Assembly: GCA_903871935.1 (NCBI GenBank)
Contig: CAIQIQ010000023.1
Span: 34,790 to 98,789, forward strand
Direction of reading: 5' to 3'
Length of the DNA: 64,000 bases
Source of the DNA: an uncultured Phycisphaerales bacterium
Lineage (GTDB): Bacteria > Planctomycetota > Phycisphaerae > Tepidisphaerales > Tepidisphaeraceae
A model generated the notes under the pieces. That model made no database searches, was not told the DNA's origin, and was given only the letters and a program-made list of their open reading frames with translations. Both the position numbers and the translations under genes were made by a program. Position 1 is the first letter of the stretch. Every line of letters starts with the position of its first letter. Shown in pieces: positions 23,720 through 32,230 of this stretch.

Positions 23720-25171
23720 TCAGAGCGTCAGGTTCAGTTCCACGCGAAGGAACACCGCTTCGCTTTGGTTGCTGCCAGAGTAGAAGTTGCCGGGGAAGAA
23801 ATACTCACCCCACAGGTGGCCTGTCAGGTGGCTGTTGAACTTGTACTTCGCCACGGCTTGGAAGTAGTTGCCACGGAAGTTGCCGTCGGCGGTGATCCCG
23901 CTATTTGCATCCTCATTCGCGAACATGGCGTAATAGGCGGCGCTCAGATTAAGCTGCTTCGTCGGGTTGGCTTCCCAGTTCGGGCCAACTCGAATCAGAT
24001 TCGTCTGCTCGCCCGGCCGGCCTTTTGTCTCCGTGGCCCAGGTGTTGGCGTACATTTCGCTCCACTGCGGCCACCGGCCCCAAAGAGGATCAAATCCTTC
24101 ATTGGTCTTGCTGTTCGGGTCATCGCCCGAGAGATACTCAAGATCAAATCCGAGCTTCTGATCCCAGGTATCCTTGAAGGCGTACGTGATGCGGCTCGTA
24201 GCACCAAACGCGTTCAGCCTGCCCGGTGTCTCATACGGTGTGCGGTTATTGCCAAACTCGTACACGCCCTGTGCCCGCGCAGACAGGTTGTCACTGAATG
24301 CGTGCTCGGCCCGGCCACCTAAGGCGTGAATCTCGCCCTGATCGCCATTACGCAGTTCCTGATCGTTGTTCTTGTAAATGTAGAAGGCGTCGAAATTGGT
24401 GCCTTTGTCAACCGTGTACTTGTAGTCGGCAATCACGCCAAACTCATTTTCCTCAACCAGCGAGGGTTCCCCATGCCCATTGGGGTAGGTGGCCGTATTG
24501 CCGATGGCCGGAAACCAGGCTTCCGGGTCCTGATGCGTCTGCAACACCGACATGTCCAGCGAACTATGGTTGTCCGGCAACTGCATCTGCAGCCGGATCG
24601 CATCAAAGAAAATCGTCCGCGAACCATCCAGCGGCGTGCCATCGAGGACCAGCCACCCTTCATTCATGATGATGTCCTGGCGGCCTACGGTCAGCGTGCT
24701 CTTGCTGTCAAACAGGTTCTTCACCTGCAGGTTGAGCTGATCGCAAATAATGTAGCTCGTCTGCCAGCCTTCGGCGGCCTCGGGCTGCAACCAGTAGCGA
24801 CCCTCCCACGTCCAGCGGTTGTTGATGGTCAGATTCTCCGCAGGCGTGATGGTAGCCCAGGCGCGGGCGCGGAACCGTGAGTAGTCTTGCTCATGGTTCT
24901 TCACGTCGTCCGACATGGTCGTTGCATCGTCCAGATACTCCTGACGCAGGCGTAAATCTGCGCCCAGCTTCAGCCAATCAGTCGGCTGCTTGATGGCATC
25001 CAGCGGATCCGCCGATGCCGGCGCCGGGGTTGCCGGCGCAACATTCGTCTTCGCCGGTGCAGCCGCTGGCGTCCCCGGCGCTGGTGCCGGCTCCGCCGCG
25101 ATCACTGCTCCACCAACAAGTGACACTGCTAACACAGCCGCCTTCAGGCGGCAATCCAACATTCCGCGCAT
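23720..25171 (-). CDS. Outer-membrane beta-barrel porin, alginate-export type
   Basis: Seen: 483 aa with a signal peptide (LKAAVLAVSLVGGAVIAAEP, cut near AIA-AEP), an Ala/Pro-rich stretch to about residue 50, then alternating aromatic/polar strands: LKLGADLRLRQEYLDDA, YSRFRARAWATITP, LTVGRQDIIMNEGWLVLDG and LGFDLEYLSGDD. Known: RxRxEY, GRQ and GFDLEYLSGD features match the alginate export family (PF13372) of 18-strand barrels. It ends LRVELNLTL rather than the usual terminal Phe/Trp. Inferred: channel for an anionic sugar or other carboxylate. It is divergent from the peroxiredoxin gene. Confidence 0.78.
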   Translation of the reverse strand: MRGMLDCRLKAAVLAVSLVGGAVIAAEPAPAPGTPAAAPAKTNVAPATPAPASADPLDAIKQPTDWLKLGADLRLRQEYLDDATTMSDDVKNHEQDYSRFRARAWATITPAENLTINNRWTWEGRYWLQPEAAEGWQTSYIICDQLNLQVKNLFDSKSTLTVGRQDIIMNEGWLVLDGTPLDGSRTIFFDAIRLQMQLPDNHSSLDMSVLQTHQDPEAWFPAIGNTATYPNGHGEPSLVEENEFGVIADYKYTVDKGTNFDAFYIYKNNDQELRNGDQGEIHALGGRAEHAFSDNLSARAQGVYEFGNNRTPYETPGRLNAFGATSRITYAFKDTWDQKLGFDLEYLSGDDPNSKTNEGFDPLWGRWPQWSEMYANTWATETKGRPGEQTNLIRVGPNWEANPTKQLNLSAAYYAMFANEDANSGITADGNFRGNYFQAVAKYKFNSHLTGHLWGEYFFPGNFYSGSNQSEAVFLRVELNLTL

Positions 25172-25493
25172 CGGGTCTCTCCTTTATCCTCTCGACATGC
25201 TCAATCCCATAGGCCGGCCGCACTGGACGTCAGGCGGGCTCGACAGTTGCCGCAAGTTATAAACCCGGACCCTCAGAGTCAACAAGAACATCCATAAATC
25301 AAGTGTTGCCAATAAGTTGGTAACCACAAACATAAGCGAGTTTGATTATCCGCTGATCAGTTGCCTAATAATGTACTGCCCACATACAGGTCACATAAGC
25401 CTGCTGGGCGTTGGGATTTGCGCTGCACGTTACAGATGGTCAGATCGTCTGGCCAATTGCGGCTTAAGCCCCATATTAATAAGGAGTTAAGCT
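25172..25493. other. Intergenic region between porin and peroxiredoxin
   Basis: 322 bp between divergent genes, clearly more A+T-rich in its right half (25300-25380) than the surroundings, as expected for promoters. I found no convincing OxyR, PerR or other known operator and no long hairpin. Confidence 0.4.
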
Positions 25494-26084
25494 ATGGCAG
25501 CTCTCGTCGGCAAAAAGGCCCCCGCGTTCTCTCTCGATGCCGTCCACGATGGCCAGTTCAAGATCGTCACCCTCGATGAGTTCAGAGGCAAATGGCTGGT
25601 CATCTTCTTCTATCCCCTCGATTTCACCTTCGTATGCCCGACGGAGATTCTTGCCTTCTCCGATCGCCACGATGAGTTCAAGAAACTCAAGGCCGAGATC
25701 ATCGGCGTCAGCGTTGACAGCAAGTTCACCCATCTCGCATGGACCGAGCGCGACCGCAAGCAAGGTGGCATTCAGGGCCTGAAGTACCCCCTGCTCGCCG
25801 ACTTGAACAAGACCATGGCGGCCGACTACGGCGTGCTCGCCGACGCCGGCGTCGCCCTCCGCGGCCTGTTCATTATCGATCCCGATGGCGTCGTCCAGCA
25901 CGCGACCATCAACAATCTCGCCGTCGGCCGAAGCGTCGATGAAACCCTCCGCGTGCTTCAGGCCTTCCAGTTCACCCGCGAACACGGCGAAGTCTGCCCG
26001 GCCAACTGGAAACCCGGTAGCGACACCATGATCCCCGACTGGAACCAGAGCAAGAAGTATTTCGGCAAAGCCGTCAAAGTCTGA
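25494..26084 (+). CDS. Typical 2-Cys peroxiredoxin (AhpC/Prx1 type)
   Basis: Seen: 196 aa. The peroxidatic Cys48 is in [18 protein letters not shown] and the resolving Cys168 is in [13 protein letters not shown] conserved WTER (Arg) and GLFIIDPDG are present. Known: reduces hydrogen peroxide and alkyl hydroperoxides through an inter-subunit disulfide, recycled by thioredoxin or AhpF. AhpF is not next door. The start is supported by AAGGAG 8 bp upstream, one of the best Shine-Dalgarno sites in the window, which suggests high expression. The C-terminal YF-containing tail ([11 protein letters not shown]) is of the kind linked to overoxidation sensitivity. Confidence 0.94.
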   Translation: MAALVGKKAPAFSLDAVHDGQFKIVTLDEFRGKWLVIFFYPLDFTFVCPTEILAFSDRHDEFKKLKAEIIGVSVDSKFTHLAWTERDRKQGGIQGLKYPLLADLNKTMAADYGVLADAGVALRGLFIIDPDGVVQHATINNLAVGRSVDETLRVLQAFQFTREHGEVCPANWKPGSDTMIPDWNQSKKYFGKAVKV

Positions 26085-26117
26085 CGCCGCAGGCCCATCA
26101 CCCGATCCTTACTCTCA

Positions 26118-26147
26118 ACGGCCCCGCAGCGCTCGCTGCGGGGCCGT
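26118..26147 (+). terminator. Terminator after the peroxiredoxin gene
   Basis: Perfect 14-bp inverted repeat ACGGCCCCGCAGCG / CGCTGCGGGGCCGT with a 2-nt centre, 33 bp after the stop, followed by CTCGTCT. It is a very stable hairpin, with only a weak pyrimidine tail. Confidence 0.75.
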
Positions 26148-26307
26148 CTCGTCTGAGAGATTCCAGCAACACGTCCCGCATCCTGACTACACGCGTCGAC
26201 CACAGAGCCTGAATGCCGGCGCTCCCAAAGACCAGATTGACAGCGACGTCAACCTGACCCAACATGCTTCCCACGACAGGCATCGAAAATCAACAGAGGT
26301 TCAACAC

Positions 26308-27330
26308 ATGAAGATTGGCGTTATCGGTCTGGGTAAGATGGGCGTGCAACATGCCGCGATCGCGCGTGAATTCAAGGCGACACGCGAGGTGCTGGGCTGC
26401 GAAGTGCTGCCACAGGCGAGAGCCAGGGCTAAGAGACTCGGCATCGCCTCGGTTGGCGAACTCTCGGCCCTGTTGGCGTGGAAACCCGACGCCGTCCTGG
26501 TGGCGACCCACGCCTCGGGCCACACTGCCGTTATTGAACCCTGCCTTTCGGCGGGCATCCCCGTGTTCACCGAGAAGCCCCTGGCCACGACCCTCGCCGA
26601 CTGCCGTCGCCTCGTGGCCCTGGCCGCGCGGAAGAAGGTCCAGCTTCAGGTGGGCTTCGAGCTGCGCTTCTGCGGCATGACACGCGCGATCAAGGACATC
26701 CTCGGCTCAGGTCTCGTCGGCAAGCCGCTGAACCTGAGCCTGGTGCAGATATCCGGCCCCCACACTCCCCAGGAATGGCAGTTGAAGCGCGTCGGCGGCA
26801 TCTTCTGGGAAAAGCTCTGCCACCAGGTCGACTATTACCGCTTCTGGCTGGGCGAGCCCAAGCGCATCATGGCCATCGCGGGCGCCAAGGCACTCAAGTA
26901 CACCGACCTGCCCGACAGCGTGACGTCCTGCATGGAATTCCCCGGCGGGCGCATGGGTACCATCACCTTCATGACCACGCGCTCAGCGCAGGTCGGCGGC
27001 ACCAGCGATCACGGCGACCGCGGCCATTTCTACGAACTCTGCATGACCTGCACCAAGGGCTCTCTCACCGCCTGCGCGTGGACCGAAACCCTCAGCGTTG
27101 TGCGCTTCAACCACCGCAAAGATTGCCGCAACGAACTCGTCGATCGCTTCATTATCCGCGACCGCTATGGCGAACCATCGTACGACCTGCGCTCGGAGGA
27201 CTTTGACTTCCTTCAGTGCGTGCACGATGGTCGGAAACTCCACTTCACCGCCGAGGATGCGCTTCAGAGCATGGAATGGGTAGCCAAGGGAGAGAGATCC
27301 CTGGCGCAAAACGGCAAATGGATCAGTTGA
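26308..27330 (+). CDS. Gfo/Idh/MocA family oxidoreductase
   Basis: Seen: 340 aa. The NAD(P)-binding Rossmann fold opens KIGVIGLGKMGVQHAAIA (GxGxxG). The family motif EKP is in VFTEKPLATTLADC. The C-terminal alpha/beta domain has FWEKLCHQVDYYRFWLGEP. In this family the catalytic pair is EKP Lys plus a later His; here KLCHQVDYYR supplies the His. Known: members oxidise or reduce sugars, inositols and related polyols. It lies 38 bp before a large secreted glycan-related protein on the same strand, so a role in processing the same sugar is likely. Confidence 0.85.
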   Translation: MKIGVIGLGKMGVQHAAIAREFKATREVLGCEVLPQARARAKRLGIASVGELSALLAWKPDAVLVATHASGHTAVIEPCLSAGIPVFTEKPLATTLADCRRLVALAARKKVQLQVGFELRFCGMTRAIKDILGSGLVGKPLNLSLVQISGPHTPQEWQLKRVGGIFWEKLCHQVDYYRFWLGEPKRIMAIAGAKALKYTDLPDSVTSCMEFPGGRMGTITFMTTRSAQVGGTSDHGDRGHFYELCMTCTKGSLTACAWTETLSVVRFNHRKDCRNELVDRFIIRDRYGEPSYDLRSEDFDFLQCVHDGRKLHFTAEDALQSMEWVAKGERSLAQNGKWIS

Positions 27331-27368
27331 TGGTCTTGAGAGAACAATTATCGCGTAGAGAGCAAACC

Positions 27369-30209
27369 ATGTCCTATCGAACACTATCGACTCTCGTATT
27401 GGGCCTGTGTCTGCAAGGACTCCTGCATGCCGAGCCACGCGCGCTCACCTTGCTGGACTTCGAGACCGAGGCGGAGCAGAAGGCAAACACGCAGGGCGAG
27501 TTCAAGCAGATCAGCACCGAACACGCCACCAGCGGCAAATACTCGCTGAAGTACACGACGCCGAGTAACTACCTGCACCTCGTGCTGCAGGACCCGGCCA
27601 TGATGAAGAAACTGGCCGACTATCGCACGCTGGCGTTCGATGTGTTTAACCCGTCACCTTACCCCATCCAGTACTACATGAAGGTAGAGGATGAGGGCAG
27701 CGCGGCGGGAAAGAAGTCCCGCTTCGCGAACGACTACAACTTCCTTCCCTCAGGCCCGAGCACGGTTCGGTTAAGCCTGCAGTCATTGCAGCGGCTCTGG
27801 CCTAATGAAGGGTCATACGTCCTCGATCCCAGCCAACTCAAGAGTATCACCTTTTTCCTCGGCCGTGACAGCGGCACCTGGGACCCGCCGATCGTGTTCT
27901 ACGTCGACAACGTCCGCGCTGAGCATTCTGGCATGGAACTGCCCAGAGTTGAAAGATTGAAAGCGTTTAACTTCGGACGCGCGCGCGAAACCGGCTCGTT
28001 CTTCGGATGCACCGCCGTCACCGAGAAGACGCCAGCGTATACCGACCAGACCGGCTTCGGCTGGCAGAAACCGCCGAGCCGCTACTTCTCATCGGGATGG
28101 AACCCCGACCTGCTGGGTAATTCCGCCCTTGGTGGTGCATTCATCCTAAACGTCCCGCCGGGTCAATACATCGTCCAGACTTGCATCGATCCCATGAACC
28201 AGTGGGGATGGTCATCACAGTTCTCCTCGCGCACTCTCAAGCTCTGTGGCAAGGAAGTCCTCAATGAGAAGATGGACGGCAACGCCTTCATCAACGACCG
28301 GTACTGCATGTTCGAGGATGATGAGGATACCCCATCCACCGATCTCTGGAACGACCGCGTCCACCGCATCAGCCCCGTACGCAGGTTTGAGACGACCGTC
28401 GGCGCTGATGGCAAGCTGACCGTGGAATATAGTGGCGACAACGCCGCCAGCGGCATGTGCTTCCTTGTGGTCTATCCCAAGGACAAGGCCACAGCGGGCG
28501 ATGCCTACATGGCCGCCATGGATTCCATCCGCAAGGAAGAGTTCGACGCCAGGATGAACGTGGGCATGCCCGTAGCCGATGGTCCCGCCCCTACGCCCAC
28601 CGCAGAGGAGAAGGCACGCGGCTTCATCGCCTTCCCCCGCTCCTCCGACGCCAATCTCGATTGCCGCTCCGTTCCGGCTGACAAAGAGCGCACCGCCCCC
28701 TTGTCCCTGCAGGCTGCCCAAGGTGAGCGCACCGGTATCCAGTTGGCCCTCTATCCTCTCGATGCCCTCAAGGGCATGTCCGTAATCGCCGGCCATCTTA
28801 AGGGCCCCGGCAACGCCCAGATCCCCGCCGCCGCCATCGACATCAAGAAAGTCCGCCACTACTTCAAGCGCTTTGGCAACGGCTCCTGCATGCAGCTTCG
28901 ACCCCTGGTACTCCAGCAATTCCAGACGCTGGATCTGGCCCCCGGCTTCACCCGGCCGCTGTGGATCTCCGTCAAGGTTCCTTCAAATACGCCAGCCGGG
29001 CAGTACGCCGGCAATCTGACGATCAAAGCCGGCGGGAAGACCCTGGATGTACCTCTGAGCATCGCCGTCAGCCCCTTCGCTCTGGAAGCTGCGGATGATC
29101 TGGCCATCAGCGGCATGGGCACCGGCGCCGGTTTCTGGAGAGAACCGTATCCCGATGCCAGCGAGCTTTGGTGGGGCATGAGCGAGAAGATGATCGCGAT
29201 GCAAGCAGAGCACGGATTCACCGCACTCACCGGCGGCCCGACCATGAAGCTCCGCGGCATCAAAGATGGCAAGCCCGACATCAACTTCACCGACGCCGAC
29301 CGCTGGATGGAACTGGCCCGCAAGTACGGTCTGACCAAACTTGGCGACAGCTATACCGGCTTTGATGTTAACCTGGGGTTCGGCCGGGATGGCTCGGCCA
29401 ATGGGATGGCCGCCAACGATCAGAATGCCAAGGCCGCCTATGGCATGACCTTCGGCGAACTCCTCAAGGTGACCTACGCCGCCGTTGAACAACACGCCAA
29501 AGAAAAGAACTGGCCGCCGCGCGCCTATCACCTCCTCGATGAGCCCTCCGGGCCTGCCGTTGATTCCAACAAGATCCTGGTCGAAAGCCACGTGAAGAAC
29601 GCTCGGGGCACAAAGTTCAGCGGTTATTACGCCCCGGCCGACTCCGCCAGCAAGCGTGACTGCTTCTATCCACTCTTGCAGCTCTCGGTCATGTCCACCG
29701 TGACCGAACCGATTCTCAAGACCATCCACGATGCCGGTAACCAGACCTGGATCTACATCAATCCTGGTTACACCAGCTTCCTGAACTTCCGCCACCTCTA
29801 CGGCCGCTGGGCCTTCATGGCCCATCAGCGCGGCCTCGACGGCGTCACCGGCGGGTTCTACTTCACAAACACCGTGCCCTACTACGACATGTCCGACATC
29901 GAAGGCTCTTGGGGCGTTACCTACCCAAGCAAGAACGGCATCAACTCCACTGTCTGGCTCGAGCAGATCAGCCAGGGCATCAACGATTACCGCTACCTCA
30001 AGACCCTCAAGGCCAAGCTCGATGCCACCCAGAAAAAAGGCTCCAGCGTCCCCGCCATCGTCGAAGCACAGACCTTTCTGGCCGACGTAGACAAAGCCTG
30101 CTCCCTGGACAAGGACCCCTACACCTCGTCCAAGGCTCTGGCCAGCCCATCCGACTTCGCGTCGCTGCGAGAGCGAGCAACCCGCTTGATCGTGGAATTG
30201 TCCAGGTAG
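27369..30209 (+). CDS. Large secreted protein with DUF4091/GH123-like domain
   Basis: Seen: 946 aa from the ATG at 27369, which gives a signal peptide (TLSTLVLGLCLQGLLHAEP); the frame is open further upstream but overlaps the oxidoreductase. Residues about 20-200 form a beta-sandwich like a carbohydrate-binding module (LTLLDFETEAEQ, YVDNVRAEH). A second beta module follows. The region after about 580 resembles a TIM barrel with ISGMGTGAGFW, AYHLLDEPSGPAVDSNK and the C-terminal LEQISQGINDYRYLKTLK typical of DUF4091. Known: DUF4091 often follows GH123-type catalytic domains; the LDEP acidic pair is a candidate catalytic site. Inferred: exo-acting glycosidase or glycan binder in the periplasm. 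Substrate unknown. Confidence 0.65.
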   Translation: MSYRTLSTLVLGLCLQGLLHAEPRALTLLDFETEAEQKANTQGEFKQISTEHATSGKYSLKYTTPSNYLHLVLQDPAMMKKLADYRTLAFDVFNPSPYPIQYYMKVEDEGSAAGKKSRFANDYNFLPSGPSTVRLSLQSLQRLWPNEGSYVLDPSQLKSITFFLGRDSGTWDPPIVFYVDNVRAEHSGMELPRVERLKAFNFGRARETGSFFGCTAVTEKTPAYTDQTGFGWQKPPSRYFSSGWNPDLLGNSALGGAFILNVPPGQYIVQTCIDPMNQWGWSSQFSSRTLKLCGKEVLNEKMDGNAFINDRYCMFEDDEDTPSTDLWNDRVHRISPVRRFETTVGADGKLTVEYSGDNAASGMCFLVVYPKDKATAGDAYMAAMDSIRKEEFDARMNVGMPVADGPAPTPTAEEKARGFIAFPRSSDANLDCRSVPADKERTAPLSLQAAQGERTGIQLALYPLDALKGMSVIAGHLKGPGNAQIPAAAIDIKKVRHYFKRFGNGSCMQLRPLVLQQFQTLDLAPGFTRPLWISVKVPSNTPAGQYAGNLTIKAGGKTLDVPLSIAVSPFALEAADDLAISGMGTGAGFWREPYPDASELWWGMSEKMIAMQAEHGFTALTGGPTMKLRGIKDGKPDINFTDADRWMELARKYGLTKLGDSYTGFDVNLGFGRDGSANGMAANDQNAKAAYGMTFGELLKVTYAAVEQHAKEKNWPPRAYHLLDEPSGPAVDSNKILVESHVKNARGTKFSGYYAPADSASKRDCFYPLLQLSVMSTVTEPILKTIHDAGNQTWIYINPGYTSFLNFRHLYGRWAFMAHQRGLDGVTGGFYFTNTVPYYDMSDIEGSWGVTYPSKNGINSTVWLEQISQGINDYRYLKTLKAKLDATQKKGSSVPAIVEAQTFLADVDKACSLDKDPYTSSKALASPSDFASLRERATRLIVELSR

Positions 30210-30323
30210 GTCGCGGCGCTCTCGCCCGCGTTCGAACCACGCCCTGCCGTCTTTAACTTGCAGAGAACACATGCGGGCCAGCAATACAATTAGATAGCAT
30301 TCAGCATCGAAAGCGAGGTCGCT

Positions 30324-30620
30324 ATGAACGATCTCTTCACACTGCGTGTTCGATCGGCCGCCGTGGCGGGATGGTGGACAGTCCTCGTCGCCATCGGCTT
30401 TGTCATCCTCCTCTGGTTAGCCTACCTCTGCGTCACGACCACTCATCCAGCATGGATTCTGCATCTGTGGGGACCGGACATGACCTGGCCCCTGATGCAG
30501 CGTATCTTCCTCCGGGTCATCATCATCTTCCGCATCCTCGTCTGGTGCATGATCGTGATGACTCTCTGGCTGACCCTGTGGGCGCGACAGCTAAAGAAAC
30601 GGACAATGACGACTACCTGA
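30324..30620 (+). CDS. Small membrane protein of unknown function
   Basis: Seen: 98 aa with two strong membrane segments, VLVAIGFVILLWLAYLCV (about 21-38) and IFLRVIIIFRILVWCMIVMT (about 61-80), and a basic end ARQLKKR. The N-terminus is short and cytoplasmic by the positive-inside rule. No family is recognised. The ATG follows GCGAGGTCGCT, a weak ribosome site. It lies between two unrelated genes. Confidence 0.5.
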   Translation: MNDLFTLRVRSAAVAGWWTVLVAIGFVILLWLAYLCVTTTHPAWILHLWGPDMTWPLMQRIFLRVIIIFRILVWCMIVMTLWLTLWARQLKKRTMTTT

Positions 30621-30695
30621 TCGACATGCGTAAGCCGACCATTGACGCCAACGCGGCCGACGTACAAACTGCATCTGCCTCTGTCACAGTGAACT

Positions 30696-30911
30696 ATGCC
30701 TTACTTCGATCCCGAGTACTGTGAGAAACGCTGCCCGGTCTGCACCCGTGCCCGGCAAGGCAACCGATTCGCTCAGGTGCTGCAGAAGATCGAGTCAATC
30801 GTCACCTTCGGCGGCTGTCCCTGGGGCCGCGCCCGCCAGCGCAAATATGGCGTACCGCCAAGCGAACCGTTACCGCCAGTGAACGAGGCCCGTGCGGGAA
30901 AGGGCGACTGA
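30696..30911 (+). CDS. Small Cys-containing protein, CPVCTRAR type
   Basis: Seen: 71 aa with a CxxC near the start (YCEKRCPVCTRARQGNRFAQ) and a third Cys in VTFGGCPWGRARQRKYG. Amphipathic helix between (LQKIESIV). Known: I recall short planctomycete proteins with the same CPVCTRAR and GGCPWGRAR segments, all uncharacterised; the Cys may hold zinc. It ends 22 bp before the methyltransferase ATG. Confidence 0.55.
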   Translation: MPYFDPEYCEKRCPVCTRARQGNRFAQVLQKIESIVTFGGCPWGRARQRKYGVPPSEPLPPVNEARAGKGD

Positions 30912-30933
30912 CGTATTGGAGAAACAGTTCCGG

Positions 30934-31689
30934 ATGCCCAGGAAGCATTACCAACACGATGAGGCTGTATACCGCCAGTTGCAGCACGAAGGCAAGACCT
31001 CTTGGGATGAGCAATCAGATCCTTCGGCCAACTTTGAGAACTTTGTTCTGCGGCCATTTGTTGAGCAGACCCTGGCCCTTAGCGGCCCGGATAGACAAGG
31101 ACGACGTGCCCTGGAGGTCGGATGTGGCACCGGCCCCGTCTCCTGTTTTCTCGCTGCGCACGGATTCACTGTGGATGGCATCGACATCTCTGCCTCCGCC
31201 ATCGCGATGGCGCATCGGCACGCAGACATGCGGCAGCTCCAGGTTCGCTTTGTGGTGGCCGATATCTGCAACATGCCACCAGGTTTCGGCCCCTACGACC
31301 TCATTGTCGACGGACACTGCCTGCACTGCCTGGCCCACAACGCCAGCCGGCAGCGGGCTCTGGCGGCGATTCGTCTGCTGCTGAAAGATGCCGGAGTGTT
31401 CATCGTTGAGATGATGGTCTGGCATGACAAGCTACGGATCGGCCAGCGCTACCGCATCGACGATGACGGGATGCTGTGGCTGCGGATAGATGATGCCCAG
31501 GATTACGACGAAGCCGCGCGATTTTCGGGTCAGTGGTATCTGCCCCACCGCCGCATTCTGCAACCCGCACAGGTACTGGAGGAGTTGAGGCAAACTGGTT
31601 TTGACCCCGTACACCACGAGGTCGTGCCCCAGATCGACCAGAGCAAGCCACATCTGCTGAGAGTGCGATGCGTACCGGTAACAACGTGA
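30934..31689 (+). CDS. Class I SAM-dependent methyltransferase
   Basis: Seen: 251 aa from the ATG at 30934; a GTG at 30892 would add 14 residues and overlap the previous gene. Motif I is ALEVGCGTGPVSCFLAAHGF, motif post-I VDGIDIS, motif II VVADICNMP and motif III PYDLIVDGHCLH. Known: ubiquinone/menaquinone-methyltransferase-like Rossmann enzymes share this set but act on many substrates. The GHCLHCL segment and the Tyr/His-rich C-terminus (QWYLPHRRILQP) give no clear substrate. It ends 27 bp before a convergent gene. Confidence 0.78.
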   Translation: MPRKHYQHDEAVYRQLQHEGKTSWDEQSDPSANFENFVLRPFVEQTLALSGPDRQGRRALEVGCGTGPVSCFLAAHGFTVDGIDISASAIAMAHRHADMRQLQVRFVVADICNMPPGFGPYDLIVDGHCLHCLAHNASRQRALAAIRLLLKDAGVFIVEMMVWHDKLRIGQRYRIDDDGMLWLRIDDAQDYDEAARFSGQWYLPHRRILQPAQVLEELRQTGFDPVHHEVVPQIDQSKPHLLRVRCVPVTT

Positions 31690-31716
31690 CTCGATGAACC
31701 GTTCCGGCCGCCGGGT

Positions 31717-32211
31717 TCATTCAATGAGCTGGAACCTCGGCACCTTGCGTCCCTCCACCTCCACCTCCTCGCAGAACATCCCCTTGGGCCGCACCCATAG
31801 ACCCCGCTCCCCATATAGTGCCCGATACACCACCATCTCCTGCAGCGTCTCGCTGTGCCTGGCAACGCCGATCACCTCATACTCCTTCCCCTTGTAGTGC
31901 CGATACCGCCCCGCCCTGATCGGCTGAATCGGCGGAAGTTTCCGCGGTTCTATGATAACGCCCTCGTCCGTCTCCTGCTGCGACAGAAACTTCATGATCG
32001 CCAGATCAACGATTACCTCAAACTCCTGTCGCTCCACTACCGGCCCCTGGAACGTGATCGTCCCGCTGCTTTGCCACCAGTTCAGAATCGCGTTGTCATT
32101 ACCGCGAAACTGCCAGTACCCCCTGCCCTTATCCAGCCACTCGCCACTGGAGCCGGTCATTTCAACAACCGCCTTGAGCTGCTCAATACTGCCTTTGAAT
32201 TTCCGCGCCAT
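31717..32211 (-). CDS. DUF1653 domain protein
   Basis: Seen: 164 aa from the ATG at 32211 (MARKFKGSIEQLKAVV); a longer frame to 32301 overlaps the GH43 gene. The N-terminal part (WLDKGRGYWQFRGNDNAILN) is a small alpha/beta module found on plasmid-linked and phage-linked proteins. The C-terminal 65 residues are DUF1653 (GRYRHYKGKEYEVIGVARHS and then VVYRALYGERGLWVRP). Known: DUF1653 is a small beta barrel of unknown function. It starts 19 bp after the GH43 stop, so the two may be co-transcribed. Confidence 0.7.
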   Translation of the reverse strand: MARKFKGSIEQLKAVVEMTGSSGEWLDKGRGYWQFRGNDNAILNWWQSSGTITFQGPVVERQEFEVIVDLAIMKFLSQQETDEGVIIEPRKLPPIQPIRAGRYRHYKGKEYEVIGVARHSETLQEMVVYRALYGERGLWVRPKGMFCEEVEVEGRKVPRFQLIE

Positions 32212-32230
32212 GGGTACTTCCCATTCGTTC

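Noticed and set aside
28983..30284. A 433-codon minus-strand frame
   Set aside because: Antisense of the DUF4091 protein, which has a signal peptide and recognisable domains. The shadow has none.
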